Positions 44,731-54,940 of a stretch of 64,000 nucleotides of DNA are shown here, in pieces (position 1 is the stretch's first letter; each line of letters begins with the position of its first letter). The notes under the pieces are model-generated. The model was not told the origin of the DNA. It saw only the letters and a list, made by a program, of their open reading frames with translations, and searched no databases. Location of the stretch: contig JAPLRU010000111.1 in the NCBI GenBank assembly GCA_026399025.1, positions 61,855 through 125,854 on the forward strand, read 5' to 3'. The position numbers and the translations under genes are program-made. Origin of the DNA: Methylobacter sp. Lineage in GTDB: Bacteria; Pseudomonadota; Gammaproteobacteria; Methylococcales; Methylomonadaceae.

Positions 44731-45126
44731 ATGGACAAGTCAGTTGATTCCGTCATTCGAGAAACTTTCAATAGTTCCAACGACGGCCGCATTCACTTTG
44801 GTCAAGTTATAGGCAACCTAATTGGCATAGGCGTCGAATCATATTGCGTCGATTACCGTGCTTGCCGTGCAACCTACTACATGCCGTGCGGTGAGATACT
44901 CAGCCTCGACATGAAGGCGCCGGAAGTTGATATTGCTAAGGATTTTTCGGCAGCTGCAATCAAATCTGCGATTCTGGGAGCCCAGAGCGGTGAAGTGATG
45001 TACCCTGAATTCAAGAAGCTTTCTCAGGAAGGCGGATGTATTGGTTACACCGTGTGGCTTACCGGACATCATGTGACCTATTACGGGCGGAATGGTGAAA
45101 CCCACGTCGAGAACTTTCCGCACTAA
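44731..45126 (+). CDS. DUF1398 family protein
   Basis: A 131-residue protein with the DUF1398 pattern: FNSSNDGRIHFGQVIGNLIGIGVESYCVDYRA near the start, then TYYMPCGEILSL, and CIGYTVWLTGHHVTYYGRNGETHVENFP at the end. E. coli relatives are of unknown function. No signal peptide or membrane helix. A ribosome-binding site is not strong (GGATAT before ATG). It stands alone between the RhuM remnant and a repeat-like gap (45127-45380) that holds no gene. Confidence 0.75.
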   Translation: MDKSVDSVIRETFNSSNDGRIHFGQVIGNLIGIGVESYCVDYRACRATYYMPCGEILSLDMKAPEVDIAKDFSAAAIKSAILGAQSGEVMYPEFKKLSQEGGCIGYTVWLTGHHVTYYGRNGETHVENFPH

Positions 45127-45380
45127 TCCAAAATGTCTTCGTGCCTCTGCCATGTTAATTAAATCGCTTCTAGGAGGCTGTCCGAGAATAGAACATTCTG
45201 ACGAGCAGCGCCCTCCTCGCAGCCGTGGGGCGCACCGCGCCCCATTCCAGAGCCCAATCGTACCGGCTATTTTGATTATCGAAGTGGCTTGTCCATTAGA
45301 ATGCGTTAAAATTTCAAAGTTATTCCGGCGCATTCGTAAATGCTGCGCAATACGCACTTACATGACTAATGAGATGTAAA

Positions 45381-45725
45381 ATGACAAAAAAATTGATGGT
45401 GGCCGGTGTGTTTTACATAATCTGGGCTGCGCCAGTCTTCGCAGACAAAGACGTGGTGTTCAGTAACTGTTTGCTCAAAGTAAAGGGTGTTACGTATATC
45501 AAGGGATCTTGTGCAGGCTCACTGGGCAGTGAGGGTAGTTTTCAAATCCGGAATAAGCTGTACAACGCGGATATCGATCCCGCAGCCGCAGAACAAGCCA
45601 ATACCGCACTAGGATCTTGGGATGCGCAAGTTGATGAAACCAACGTACATGACGATTTGGGAGAATTGACCCGAGAGGGGGCTTGCTGGAAAAATACACG
45701 GGCCACCGTCTGTGCCTGGAAATGA
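45381..45725 (+). CDS. Small secreted protein with four cysteines, unknown function
   Basis: A 114-residue protein with a Sec signal peptide (MTKKLMVAGVFYIIWAAPVFA, cleavage before DKD). The mature part of about 93 residues has four cysteines (NCLL, SCAG, ACWK, VCAW), likely two disulfides, and ends in CAWK. No family is recognised. It is followed by a REP-like repeat. Confidence 0.65.
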   Translation: MTKKLMVAGVFYIIWAAPVFADKDVVFSNCLLKVKGVTYIKGSCAGSLGSEGSFQIRNKLYNADIDPAAAEQANTALGSWDAQVDETNVHDDLGELTREGACWKNTRATVCAWK

Positions 45726-45786
45726 TCCAAGCAAATGCCCTCCAAGCCGTGTAGGGGGCGTATGCGCGCCTTTCCAATGCGATAAT

Positions 45787-45811
45787 GGTGCGCGGTGCGA
45801 ACCCTACAAGG
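45787..45811. repeat. REP-like GGTGCGCGGTGC...CCCTAC word, copy 1
   Basis: GGTGCGCGGTGCGAACCCTA followed by CAAGG. The same word with two changes recurs at 46442-46466, and both lie around the flagellin-like gene. Upstream GTAGGGGGCG (45750-45760 region) gives an inverted partner. Confidence 0.6.
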
Positions 45812-45854
45812 CTTATAATCGAGAAAATCCGGGGTGGCTGAAGAGTCTTTCTAA

Positions 45855-46265
45855 TCAGGCAAACAAACGCAAAAGCGATTGTTGTTGATTAGCCAAACTT
45901 AATGACTGCGTACCCAGTTGTTGTCTAGTTTGCAACGATACTAAGTTAGCGCCTTCCGCATTTAAATCCGCTAACGTCAGTTTACCCAATCCTTGTGGCA
46001 AAGCATCCGCATTGTTTTTTTCCGCTTGTTGACTGGCTGATTCAGGGTTTACAGCCGCTAATGACAGTTTACCGAGTCCTTGCGGCAAAGCGTGCATACT
46101 GGTTTTTTCCGCGTTAAGGCGAGCCAAAGCCTCAGGACTCACCGAAACCCTATCAGGCACACCGGCAGTGATAGATTTGTTGGAAGATGAGACGGGTGGC
46201 GTTTTTTTTTGAGACAATGCTAACAACGTATTTCTTGATAGGCTGGATAATGCTATGTCGGCCAT
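45855..46265 (-). CDS. Short flagellin-end-like protein with two internal repeats
   Basis: A 136-residue protein. The start MADIALSSLSRNTLLALS resembles the N-terminal helix of flagellins (MADITLTAAMRSNLLSLQ type), and the end ANLVSLQTRQQLGTQSLSLANQQQSLLRLF strongly resembles the flagellin D0 C-terminal helix. The central flagellin domains are absent. Between lie two near-identical units: HALPQGLGKLSLAAVNPESA and DALPQGLGKLTLADLNAEGA, about 38 residues apart. No flagellar gene is nearby. It could be a minor filament or junction protein, or a derived domain reused elsewhere. Confidence 0.7.
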   Translation of the reverse strand: MADIALSSLSRNTLLALSQKKTPPVSSSNKSITAGVPDRVSVSPEALARLNAEKTSMHALPQGLGKLSLAAVNPESASQQAEKNNADALPQGLGKLTLADLNAEGANLVSLQTRQQLGTQSLSLANQQQSLLRLFA

Positions 46266-46441
46266 GGAAATCCCCTTTTTTAATCATCATTAATGGAGGC
46301 TCGATACTATCATTCAAGCGGTTATAGCGCAATAACACAAGAACAGACACAAATCCGCGCCCTAACGCTTTTCCAATGTTTGGGCGGCGTAATTAGCCAT
46401 GGCCCCTTTCCAATATTATTGATATTCTGAAACCCGCAAAG

Positions 46442-46466
46442 GGTGCGCGGTGCTCACCCTACAAGG
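46442..46466. repeat. REP-like GGTGCGCGGTGC...CCCTAC word, copy 2
   Basis: GGTGCGCGGTGCTCACCCTA followed by CAAGG, about 650 bases from copy 1. It lies in the 46266-46498 gap, which has no gene. Confidence 0.6.
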
Positions 46467-46498
46467 TTCCTGATGAGGACTCACGAAGAAAGAACATA

Positions 46499-49400
46499 AT
46501 GACGCCTCCCAACAATTTATCTCGATTTTCGCGCAGTCTCTGGCTGACGCTGGGCATGTTTTTCGTTTTCGCCATTCTCTTTGCCATCTACGTCCGTTCG
46601 GAAAAGCAGATTGATCGCGCCAATGAGGCGCGGCTTCAATCTTACTTGCTGGCTGACGAATTGCGTCAGTCTTCGGACGATCTCACCCGTATGGTGCGGA
46701 GTTATGTCCTCACCGGAAACCCCATTTATAAACAACACTTTCAGCAAATCCTGGACATCCGTGACGGCAAGATGCCCCGCCCGGTCGATTATCACAATGT
46801 CTATTGGGATCTGGTGCTGGCCGACGGCCGCCGGCCAAGGCCGGACAGCGGGCAAAAAATCGCTTTACTGGAGCTGATGCGGCAAGCCGGTTTTAGCGAA
46901 GAAGAATTTGCCAAGTTGGCGGAAGCCAAAACCAATTCGGACGGACTGACCGGCACTGAATTCGCCGCGATGAAGTTGATCGAATCCACCGCGATGCCGA
47001 CCGACGCCAACCGTCTCAAAGCAAGCCTGATGTTGCGCGATGCCGCTTATCTTCAAGCCAAGGCGAATATCATGCGCCCGATCGGCGAATTCTACCAATT
47101 GCTGGATCAACGCACCTTGATAGCCGTCCATACCGCGAAAAATACGGCGATGCTTTTGCGCATAGCGTTCGTCTCATCCGGTTTCCTGTTATTGCTCATG
47201 CTCCGGCGCGTTTACCGGCTCCTGCATATCACCTTGGGCTCTTCGTTAAGCGAGTTGTACGAACGTATTCTCGGCATAGGCCGCGGCGACTTTTTAACCG
47301 CCATTCCGGTCGCCAAAGGCCTGGAAAACAGCGTACTGGGCTGGCTGTCGGAAACGCAGGTCAATCTTGCCCTGATCGATGCCCAGCGCAAAGAAGCCGA
47401 AGCGAAAAATCAGCGCATGACCCAGCTTTATGCCGCTTTAAGCCAGTGTAATCAGGCCATAGTGCGCTGCAATAGCGAAGAGGCGTTGTTTGCGCAAATT
47501 TGCTGTGACGCGGTAACCTTCGGCGGCATGAAAATGACCTGGATAGGCTTGCTGGACGCACACAGCAAACAGCTTAAGCCGGTTGCGTCTTACGGTAGCG
47601 GTACCGACTATCTGGAAGGAATTCAAATTTCCATTGACGAACATGTGGCGGCCGGGCGCGGGCCGACCGGAACCGCTCTGCGCGAAGACCATCCTTTCTG
47701 GTGTCAGGATTTTCAGCATGACCCTGTCACCGCGCCTTGGCACGAGCGCGGCGAAAGCTTCGGCTGGGGGGCTTCCGCGGCGCTACCGCTGCATAGAAAC
47801 GGCGTGGTTATAGGCGTGCTTACGCTATACGCCGCCGAAGCCAATGCTTTTGATCAATTTGCACGCGATCTGCTGATTGAAATGGTGATGGACATCGACT
47901 ATGCGCTGAACAGCTTTGAACGCGAAGCACAGCGTAAGCATGCCGAAAGCGCGCTCGCCGAGTCGCATCATCTGCTGAAAACGATCATCGATACGGCGCC
48001 CATACGTATTTTCTGGAAGGATAAGGACTTACGCTATGCCGGTTGCAATCCCGCTTTTGCCAAGGATGCCGGCGAATTGTTCATAGAGGATGTGATCGGC
48101 AAAGACGATTATCAGTTAGCCTGGAAAGAGCAGGCGGAACAGTATCGGGCTGACGACAGACGCATCATAAATTCAGGTATGCCAAAACTGTCCTATGAAG
48201 AAACGCAGACCACCTTCGACGGTAGTACCATTTGTTTACGCTCATCTAAAGTGCCGCTTAAAAACGAGGCTAATGAAATCATCGGCGTACTCGGCATTTA
48301 CGAAGATATAACCGAGCAAAAACATTTCCAGGAGCGCATTAACTATCTGGCGAATTTCGATCCGTTGACCGGATTGCCGAATTACACGCAACTGAATGAT
48401 CATATTAAATTTGTCCTTAATTTAATCAAGCGTAAAGGCGGACAGCTTGCCTTGATGTTCCTTGATCTCGACCATTTCAAAGATATTAATGATGCACTCG
48501 GCCATAGTATCGGCGATGCCTTATTGGTCAAGTTGGCCGAACGTCTGCGTTTGCTGCTGCGGAAAGAAGATATGGTCTCGCGCCTGGGCGGAGACGAATT
48601 CATTTTCTTGTTGCCGGGAGTGGACGCAACCGGTGCTGCGCAGGTGGCGGAAAAATTACTGGAGACCATTAGCGAGTCCTATTGCATTGAACTTCATGAC
48701 CTGACGCTGACCGCATCAATCGGAGTGGCGCTTTATCCGGAAGACGGCGAAGATTTGGAAACGCTGTCCAAGAGTGCGGATGCCGCGATGTATCGCGCCA
48801 AACTGGAAGGACGCCAATGCTACCGTTTTTTTACCCAGGAAATGCAGTCACGCTCGGAACGCAATCTGCAATTGGTGAATGCGCTGCATCATGCGCTGGA
48901 ATATCAGCAATTACAGGTCTATTACCAGCCGCAAGTCGACATGCACGGTCGGCATATCATCGGAGCGGAGGCCTTGCTACGCTGGCAACATCCCGAATTC
49001 GGTATGGTTTCGCCCGCCGAGTTTATTCCGATTGCAGAATACTGCGGCCTCATTCTGCCGATCGGCGAATGGGTCTTAAGATGCGCCGTGCGCCAAGCAA
49101 AAGCCTGGATTGATGACGGCTACGCCCCGCTGATTATGGCGGTGAACCTGTCCGCCGTGCAGTTTCGTCATCCCGATTTACCCACGCTGGTTACGCGTAT
49201 ACTTGACGAAGAGGGCTTGCCGCCGGAGTATCTGGAGCTGGAGCTGACCGAAGGGCTGGCGATGCACAACCCGCAAGCCGTCATCACCGTAATGAATAAT
49301 TTACACGAACGCGGCATTCGGATGTCGATCGATGATTTCGGTACCGGCTATTCTTCATTGAGTTACCTGAAGAAATTTAAGGTGTACAAACTCAAAATCG

Positions 49401-49636
49401 ACCAGTCCTTTGTCCGCGACATCAGTACCGATCCGGAAGACAAGGCTATCGTCAGCGCCATTATCAACTTGGCGAAAGGGCTGGGCTTGCGAACCATTGC
49501 CGAAGGCGTGGAAACGACAGGCCAATTGGCGTTCCTGCGTGAACAGGGTTGCGATGAGATGCAAGGTTATCTATTCAGCAAACCGGTGCCGGTCGAGCAG
49601 TTTGAGGCATTACTCAAGCAGGGTTTTACCTTTTGA
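46499..49636 (+). CDS. Membrane GAF-PAS-GGDEF-EAL cyclic di-GMP turnover protein
   Basis: A 1045-residue protein. A transmembrane helix (LWLTLGMFFVFAILFAIYV, about 14-32) and a second (about 213-237) enclose a periplasmic sensor region. Then come GAF (about 313-477), PAS (about 488-607; FWKDKDLRYAGCNPAFAKDAG), GGDEF (about 611-777; motif RLGGDEFIF intact, residue about 696) and EAL (about 790-1040; EAL in IIGAEALLRWQHPEFGMVSP intact, with NLSAVQF, ELTE, DDFGTGYSSL, DQSFVRD and EGVE). Both the cyclase and phosphodiesterase signatures look active; the RxxD I-site position (RLLLRKEDMVSRLGGDE) reads RKED, so product inhibition may be partly kept. Confidence 0.93.
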   Translation: MTPPNNLSRFSRSLWLTLGMFFVFAILFAIYVRSEKQIDRANEARLQSYLLADELRQSSDDLTRMVRSYVLTGNPIYKQHFQQILDIRDGKMPRPVDYHNVYWDLVLADGRRPRPDSGQKIALLELMRQAGFSEEEFAKLAEAKTNSDGLTGTEFAAMKLIESTAMPTDANRLKASLMLRDAAYLQAKANIMRPIGEFYQLLDQRTLIAVHTAKNTAMLLRIAFVSSGFLLLLMLRRVYRLLHITLGSSLSELYERILGIGRGDFLTAIPVAKGLENSVLGWLSETQVNLALIDAQRKEAEAKNQRMTQLYAALSQCNQAIVRCNSEEALFAQICCDAVTFGGMKMTWIGLLDAHSKQLKPVASYGSGTDYLEGIQISIDEHVAAGRGPTGTALREDHPFWCQDFQHDPVTAPWHERGESFGWGASAALPLHRNGVVIGVLTLYAAEANAFDQFARDLLIEMVMDIDYALNSFEREAQRKHAESALAESHHLLKTIIDTAPIRIFWKDKDLRYAGCNPAFAKDAGELFIEDVIGKDDYQLAWKEQAEQYRADDRRIINSGMPKLSYEETQTTFDGSTICLRSSKVPLKNEANEIIGVLGIYEDITEQKHFQERINYLANFDPLTGLPNYTQLNDHIKFVLNLIKRKGGQLALMFLDLDHFKDINDALGHSIGDALLVKLAERLRLLLRKEDMVSRLGGDEFIFLLPGVDATGAAQVAEKLLETISESYCIELHDLTLTASIGVALYPEDGEDLETLSKSADAAMYRAKLEGRQCYRFFTQEMQSRSERNLQLVNALHHALEYQQLQVYYQPQVDMHGRHIIGAEALLRWQHPEFGMVSPAEFIPIAEYCGLILPIGEWVLRCAVRQAKAWIDDGYAPLIMAVNLSAVQFRHPDLPTLVTRILDEEGLPPEYLELELTEGLAMHNPQAVITVMNNLHERGIRMSIDDFGTGYSSLSYLKKFKVYKLKIDQSFVRDISTDPEDKAIVSAIINLAKGLGLRTIAEGVETTGQLAFLREQGCDEMQGYLFSKPVPVEQFEALLKQGFTF

Positions 49637-49795
49637 TGAGTTGGCGAAGTTTGATTGTGCTTCGGCTTGCGTTCGGTGTAGCTTTAGCGAGTCAGGTTTT
49701 GCCTTGTGCATTTATCTAAAACTAACGATACAAGACTTGCCTCCCCGCTGTTTTTCCGTTCTTTTATGTGAATTTATTAACTCAAGGTAACTCAA

Positions 49796-50356
49796 ATGAA
49801 TATTAAAAATATTTTACCGCGCGGCTTTAGCATAATGGGCATGATGCTTGTCTATGGAATTTCTATTTCCGCTCAAGCGGCTAGCGTAGCAATTATTCCA
49901 CCCAATCCTACTGACCACGAAGCTGTAATTATGGGTATCTATGGTGTAGAGGGCACCAGCTGCGTTCCCGCGAATGCTCAGGTCTCATTTTCGGAGAATG
50001 TCATCCATGTCGATTTCCCTCCTATTCCTGACGGGACCGGATGCTTTGAAGCCTTTACGCCATGGGGGGAAATGGTGTGGCTCGATCACGAACTGCCTGA
50101 GGGCGCTTATGATGTCATAGTAACCCGAGGAGAAGTTGAACAACTTGCTCGACACTCTTTCAGGGTTCAAAACTCACCCAGTACGTCTACATCGATTAAA
50201 CTGCAACAAGTTGAATGCAAAAACCTGACGACCGGCAAGAAAAAAGTCATTAATAATCCTTCCAGCTCCTGGAACTGTGAAGCGGCGGGTTTAAAGATGC
50301 ATCCGGGAGATAAAATCGAGCAAATCTTGCAGGGGACAGCCAAGAAAAAAAGGTAA
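49796..50356 (+). CDS. Secreted protein, unknown function
   Basis: A 186-residue protein with a signal peptide (IMGMMLVYGISISAQAA, cleavage near residue 29). The mature part has a beta-sandwich-like first half (AIIPPNPTDHEAVIMGIYGVEGTSC, with a proline-rich turn) and a second part with two cysteines (VECKNLTTGKKKV ... SSWNCEAAGL) and a basic end. No family is recognised. It follows the GGDEF-EAL gene by 160 bases. Confidence 0.65.
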   Translation: MNIKNILPRGFSIMGMMLVYGISISAQAASVAIIPPNPTDHEAVIMGIYGVEGTSCVPANAQVSFSENVIHVDFPPIPDGTGCFEAFTPWGEMVWLDHELPEGAYDVIVTRGEVEQLARHSFRVQNSPSTSTSIKLQQVECKNLTTGKKKVINNPSSSWNCEAAGLKMHPGDKIEQILQGTAKKKR

Positions 50357-50477
50357 ATTTGAAAACAAAAGACGGGGGGCAAGTCTTGTATTATGTATTT
50401 TCCTAAAAAAATATTTTCCAGTGCAGGGAAAAAGGAGGACGGTGACATGGCTGACAAAAACTACCTCCTTTTTGTTG

Positions 50478-50798
50478 TTATGCCGAGCGGGTCATTTTAT
50501 CAACGAGCAAAGTGTAGCGATTGAAAAAACGCCCGTTGTTTTTTTGCTCTTTGCCGTGAAAAGTGACGGTGACTAAATCCCCCAACGCGGCGTTATTTTG
50601 TTTCAAGCTATGTATCAAATAACGATTAAGGCCGATGCTCACAAGCGAGCCATTAGCCTTCTGTAAAAGCAGGGTTTTCTGTTCGTCATAAAGTGAATCT
50701 TTACAAGCGCCACTGCCTTGGATGACGCCGGTAATGGTTTCGCCTGCCGTCGGTTGCCAATAGCTAACTTTGTTTGTTGCCGGTAGATTTTCAATCAT
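50478..50798 (-). CDS. Hypothetical protein of 106 residues
   Basis: Soluble, no signal peptide or helix. Its sequence (SYWQPTAGETITGVIQGSGACKDSLYDEQKTLLLQ, then SLVSIGLNRYLIHSLKQNNAALGDLVTVTFHGKEQKNNGRFFNRYTL) resembles a small beta-barrel, similar in style to OB-fold or phage accessory proteins, but I cannot assign it. It converges on the secreted protein gene. AAAAAGGAGG and CCTCCTTTTT (about 50429-50473) may form a shared terminator stem. Confidence 0.6.
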   Translation of the reverse strand: MIENLPATNKVSYWQPTAGETITGVIQGSGACKDSLYDEQKTLLLQKANGSLVSIGLNRYLIHSLKQNNAALGDLVTVTFHGKEQKNNGRFFNRYTLLVDKMTRSA

Positions 50799-50831
50799 TT
50801 TTTATCCTGTTTGTGGGTGGAGCGGTTGGGC

Positions 50832-50849
50832 CACTGCCATTAAGTTAAG
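50832..50849 (+). repeat. CACTGCCATTAAGTTAAG repeat, copy 1
   Basis: An exact 18-base match to 63855-63872, where it forms the left end of another inverted-end element. It lies just upstream of the NCS2 permease. Confidence 0.65.
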
Positions 50850-50937
50850 CATAATGATACCCTTTTGACATTCACTTAATGTCGCAGAAAATGTTTACAA
50901 CAATTTCCGTTTTATTATTTTTGCTTAGGATTTCGCG

Positions 50938-52486
50938 ATGAAATGGTTTGTGCGCGCCGATATTGACGGTTTTTTTGGCTTGGCGCTGGATAATCTGGTG
51001 CAATTATTGGTTATCGTCGGTTTATGCGGTCACGTCTTGGGCTTTTCGGACGACTTGGTTTATCGGCATATTTTGCCCGGCGCGGCGGTTTCATTGCTGG
51101 TCGGTAATGTGTATTACGCTTATCAGGCCAAAAAACTGGCGGATTTTTCCGGGCGCGATGATATTTGCGCCTTGCCTTACGGCATTAATACGGTTTCTTT
51201 ATTTGCTTATATTTTCTTGGTGATGCTGCCCGCCAAGCTGCTGGCCGAAGCCAATGGCGCTGCAAATCCCGAGCATATCGCTTGGCAGGCGGGCTTATTA
51301 GCCTGTTTCGGTTCCGGCCTGATTGAATTAAGCGGCGCCTTCGTGGTCGAAAGATTAAGAAAAGCAACGCCGCGCGCGGCCTTGCTGTCCACTTTATCGG
51401 GTATCGCCTTAACGTTTATTTCCTTGGGTTTTTTGTTTCGAACCTATGCGCATCCGGTCGTCGGCCTGGTCACGCTGGGCGTGATTTTGTTGGTTTATTT
51501 CGGCAAACTACGTTTTCGCGGCAATATTCCGGGCGGCTTGGTTGCAGTAGCATTAGGCGTCTTGTTGTCGTGGTTGATGGGTTTGGCGCCGGTCGGTCCG
51601 ATGCCGACTAACGAGCTGGGCTTATATTTGCCGGTACCGGTATTCGGCGATTTGTTCGAGGTGCTGACTTCGGCCAACAATTTAACTTATCTGTCAGTCA
51701 TCATTCCGATGGGGCTGTTTAATGTGATCGGCTCCTTGCAAAATATCGAATCGGCGGAAGCGGCCGGGGACAGCTATCCGACCCAATCGTCATTAGCGGT
51801 TAACGGTATCGGAACATTGGCGGCCAGCCTGTTCGGCTCCTGTTTTCCGACGACGATTTATATCGGTCATCCGGGCTGGAAAGCGGGGTGCGCGTGCCGG
51901 TTATTCGATTTTAAACGGCGCATTTATTACCTTGGTTTGTTTAACCGGCAGCTTGTCTTATATTGCCTGGGCCGTTCCGATTGATGCCGGTATGGCGATT
52001 GTGTTGTGGATAGGCATTGTGATTGCGGCGCAGGCTTTTCAGGAAACGCCTCGACAACATGCCCCGGCAGTTGTACTGGGACTGCTGCCCGGCATCGCCG
52101 CTTGGGGCGCTTTTATGGCGAAAAGCGGGGTGCGGGCCGCCGACTACGGCGCCGGACCAATGCCCGCGTTTTCAGAGACTATGCTGATGCGTTTTCAACA
52201 ATCGGATATTTGGATTCACGGCGCGTTTGCATTAGAGCAAGGCTTTATTTTTACCGCGATGATTTTGGCCGCGTTAACGGTTGCGATTATCGAGCGTCAT
52301 TTTATCAAAGCCGCGTTATGGAGCGGTTCGGCCAGTTTATTATCGGCCTGCGGCTTGATTCATTCTTATCGCTGGACGCTTAGCGATACCGCCTTGTCCT
52401 TAACACCGGCGTGGGAATGGGCGATTGCGTATGCGCTGATGGGGTTGATATTTTTAATGGCAAAATGGCTATGCGTTGAGGATTGA
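50938..52486 (+). pseudogene. NCS2-type permease, single frameshift
   Basis: A purine/xanthine-uracil type NCS2 permease of about 515 codons when joined. The start MKWFVRADIDGFFGLALDNL, NVYYAYQAKKLA, DICALPYGINTVSLFAYIFL and the motif NVIGSLQNIESAEAAGDSYPTQSSL belong to a conserved NCS2 branch. At about 51885-51889 (AAAGCGGGGTGCG) the frame is lost: the expected GARAGYSILNGAFITLVCLTGSLSYIAW continues in the next frame to 52486. Two bases of an expected codon (for example CTG) appear missing, or one G is extra. The rest is intact, so it is either a recent mutation or a sequencing error. Confidence 0.85.
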
Positions 52487-52488
52487 TC

Positions 52489-53213
52489 ATGCTCGATAAA
52501 CTAATTACTGAAAAAACGCTCGAAAATCTGGCCGGTGCCGGATCTTTCCAACGCGGTAACGCGTATTTTTCCGCCGGCTCGGTAGGGCCGTTGCGCGATA
52601 CCGGCAAAAAAGTCAGCGCTCGCGTTGATTTGGTGACGGCCTATCTGCAACGCCGACGCAATGATGAAGCCTTGCAATTGACCTGGGTGCAGTTCGAAGA
52701 AAGGCCCTCGCTGGAGCAATACAAAAAACTGCACACCGTCGCCGAGCCGCTGGGCGTTTGGCCCGAGCAGCGCGAACGCGCTTTGGCGCGGGTCGCTGAA
52801 GTTATTGCCGGTCAAGCCGCTTTCACCTTGCCCCGGCAGTCGAAACCTGCAACGCCCGATTATTCTTTGCGGCTTGAAATTGCTTTGTGGGAGAATGATC
52901 TTGATACTGCTTGGACGGCGGTACATGCAGGTACTTGCATTCAGAAGCTGTTGGTTGCATTGGCGGGTCAATTGGAGCCGACGCGTCCGAACGACGCGCT
53001 GATCCTTTATAAGCGGATGATTCCGTCGATCGTCGATCAAACCAACAATACGGCTTACGCGGTGCGGTGAGGCTCATTGGTAAGGTTGGGGAGATCATGA
53101 CTGCCCAAAAGCGCAACCGTGAGTTTGGCGATTATGTGACCGAGTTGCGCGCCTGCTTTAAAGCCAAGCGGAATTTCATCAAATTTTTGAATGAAGTGGG
53201 CAATCCTGCGTAA
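52489..53213 (+). pseudogene. SWIM zinc-finger family gene, internally deleted and frameshifted
   Basis: The N-terminal 45 residues (LDKLITEKTLENLAGAGSFQRGNAYFSAGSVGPLR) match the start of large SWIM zinc-finger proteins. From DLVTAYLQRRRNDEAL the sequence jumps to a C-terminal helical part (HTVAEPLGVWPEQRERAL, NNTAYAV). Near 53067 the frame shifts and the family end continues as IGKVGEIMTAQKRNREFGDY then VTELRACFKAKRNFIKFLNE to a stop at 53211-53213. The CxCxnHxC SWIM finger is missing. It directly follows the broken permease. The ATG at 52489 has GAGG upstream. Confidence 0.7.
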
Positions 53214-53317
53214 GCTCAAAAACTCTGACTAACCCTTAACAGGCTATGTTGTTATCATGGCCGCCGGCGTTTCGAAATACCCGTCAACTTTGTTAAAAAC
53301 CGATAGCCAAATAACGC

Positions 53318-54151
53318 ATGAAGCACTATTTAGAACTACTCGAAAAAATCATCACCGAAGGCACTCCGAAAGGCGATAGAACCGGCAGCGGTACGCTGTC
53401 CGTTTTCGGCCATCAAATGCGTTTTCCGTTGGCGCAAGGCTTTCCTCTGGTCACCACCAAAAAAATTCACTTAAAATCGATTATTTATGAATTAATTTGG
53501 TTTTTAAAAGGCGACACCAACCTGGACTTTTTACATCAACATAAGGTCAATATTTGGAATGAATGGGCCGATGCAAACGGCGAGTTGGGGCCTGTGTACG
53601 GCCATCAATGGCGTTCATGGCCGACCCCCGACGGTCGGCATATCGACCAGATTCAGCAAGTTATCGAACAGCTTAAAACGACGCCCAACAGTCGCCGGAT
53701 TATCGTTTCGGCTTGGAATGTTGCGGATTTACCGGATGAAAGCATCAGCCCGCAACAAAATGTTGCGCAAGGCAAAATGGCTTTAGCGCCTTGTCATGCG
53801 TTTTTTCAATTTTACGTAGCCGACGGCAAGCTGTCTTGCCAGCTCTACCAGCGCAGTTGCGACACGTTTTTGGGTTTGCCGTTTAACATAGCCAGTTATG
53901 CGCTGTTGACGCATATGGTCGCCCAACAATGCGAGCTGGCGGTCGGCGATTTCATCTGGACCGGCGGCGACGTGCATCTTTACCTGAATCATCGGCAGCA
54001 GGCTAATTTGCAGCTAACCCGTGAGCCTTACCCGCTGCCGACGTTAACAATAAAGCGCAAGCCGGAATCGATATTCGATTATCGCTATGACGATTTTGAA
54101 GTCGTCGATTATCAGGCGCATGAACATATCAAAGCGCCGATTTCTGTTTAA
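53318..54151 (+). CDS. thyA: Thymidylate synthase
   Basis: Methylates dUMP to dTMP with methylenetetrahydrofolate. Seen: the phosphate loop [33 protein letters not shown], the catalytic cysteine in [13 protein letters not shown] (about C159), [27 protein letters not shown] and DIHLY-type GDVHLYLNH. The end [21 protein letters not shown] is typical. At 277 residues it is slightly longer than E. coli ThyA because of a short loop ([17 protein letters not shown]) that other gammaproteobacteria share. Confidence 0.96.
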   Translation: MKHYLELLEKIITEGTPKGDRTGSGTLSVFGHQMRFPLAQGFPLVTTKKIHLKSIIYELIWFLKGDTNLDFLHQHKVNIWNEWADANGELGPVYGHQWRSWPTPDGRHIDQIQQVIEQLKTTPNSRRIIVSAWNVADLPDESISPQQNVAQGKMALAPCHAFFQFYVADGKLSCQLYQRSCDTFLGLPFNIASYALLTHMVAQQCELAVGDFIWTGGDVHLYLNHRQQANLQLTREPYPLPTLTIKRKPESIFDYRYDDFEVVDYQAHEHIKAPISV

Positions 54152-54273
54152 CGACCTCATCTTTTAATGAGCATGGACGCCTAAACTAAACGCCTCTAGG
54201 CAACGCGGATTTAATCGATATTTATTCCCTTCTATTTTCCGAAAAATTTATTGAGAAAAATTAACCATCATTT

Positions 54274-54888
54274 ATGAATATACAATACAAAGCGCATCCT
54301 TGGCACGGCATCAGTCCGGGCAACCATACACCGGACGTTGTGACGGCCTTTATTGAAATAGTCCCGTCGGATACCGTTAAGTATGAAATCGACAAAGAAA
54401 CCGGCTACCTTAAAATCGACCGCCCGCAAAAATTTTCCAACACGGTTCCCACCCTTTACGGCTTTATTCCACAAACTTACTGTGCGGACAGGGTTGCCGA
54501 ATATGCCTCATTAAAATCGGGCAAACCGGTTGCCAAAGGCGATGGCGATCCATTGGATATTTGTGTGTTAAGCGAGCGCAGTGTGACCCACGGCGATATT
54601 CTGTTGCAGGCGATACCGATTGGCGGCTTTCGTTTGCTGGACGGCGGGGATGCCGACGACAAGATCATTGCGGTCATGAAAGGCGACGAGTTTTATCGGC
54701 AATGGAGTGATGTATCGGATTGTCCCGAGTCTTATATCAACCGGCTGAAACATTATTTTTTGACTTATAAACAATTGCCGAGCGAGAAAAGTTCTTGTGA
54801 AATCACCAACGTTTATGGACGGGAAGAAGCGCATGAAGTGATCAGGCGCGCGATGGACGATTATCAGGATCACTTTATTGCTGAATGA
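54274..54888 (+). CDS. ppa: Inorganic pyrophosphatase (family I)
   Basis: Hydrolyses pyrophosphate. Family I signature DGDPLDICVL is present, with the lysine-bearing EIDKETGYLKIDRPQKFSNTVPTLYGFIPQTYC upstream and DDKIIAV downstream, which include metal-binding acids. The length of 204 residues is longer than the 176 of E. coli, with an N-terminal extension (HPWHGISPGNHTPDVVTAF) seen in a subset of family I enzymes. Starts after a 120-base gap from thyA. Confidence 0.9.
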   Translation: MNIQYKAHPWHGISPGNHTPDVVTAFIEIVPSDTVKYEIDKETGYLKIDRPQKFSNTVPTLYGFIPQTYCADRVAEYASLKSGKPVAKGDGDPLDICVLSERSVTHGDILLQAIPIGGFRLLDGGDADDKIIAVMKGDEFYRQWSDVSDCPESYINRLKHYFLTYKQLPSEKSSCEITNVYGREEAHEVIRRAMDDYQDHFIAE

Positions 54889-54940
54889 TGGTTGCGTGGG
54901 CAGATGCTCTGTTTGGTAAGTATTAACTAAAAATATAAGG

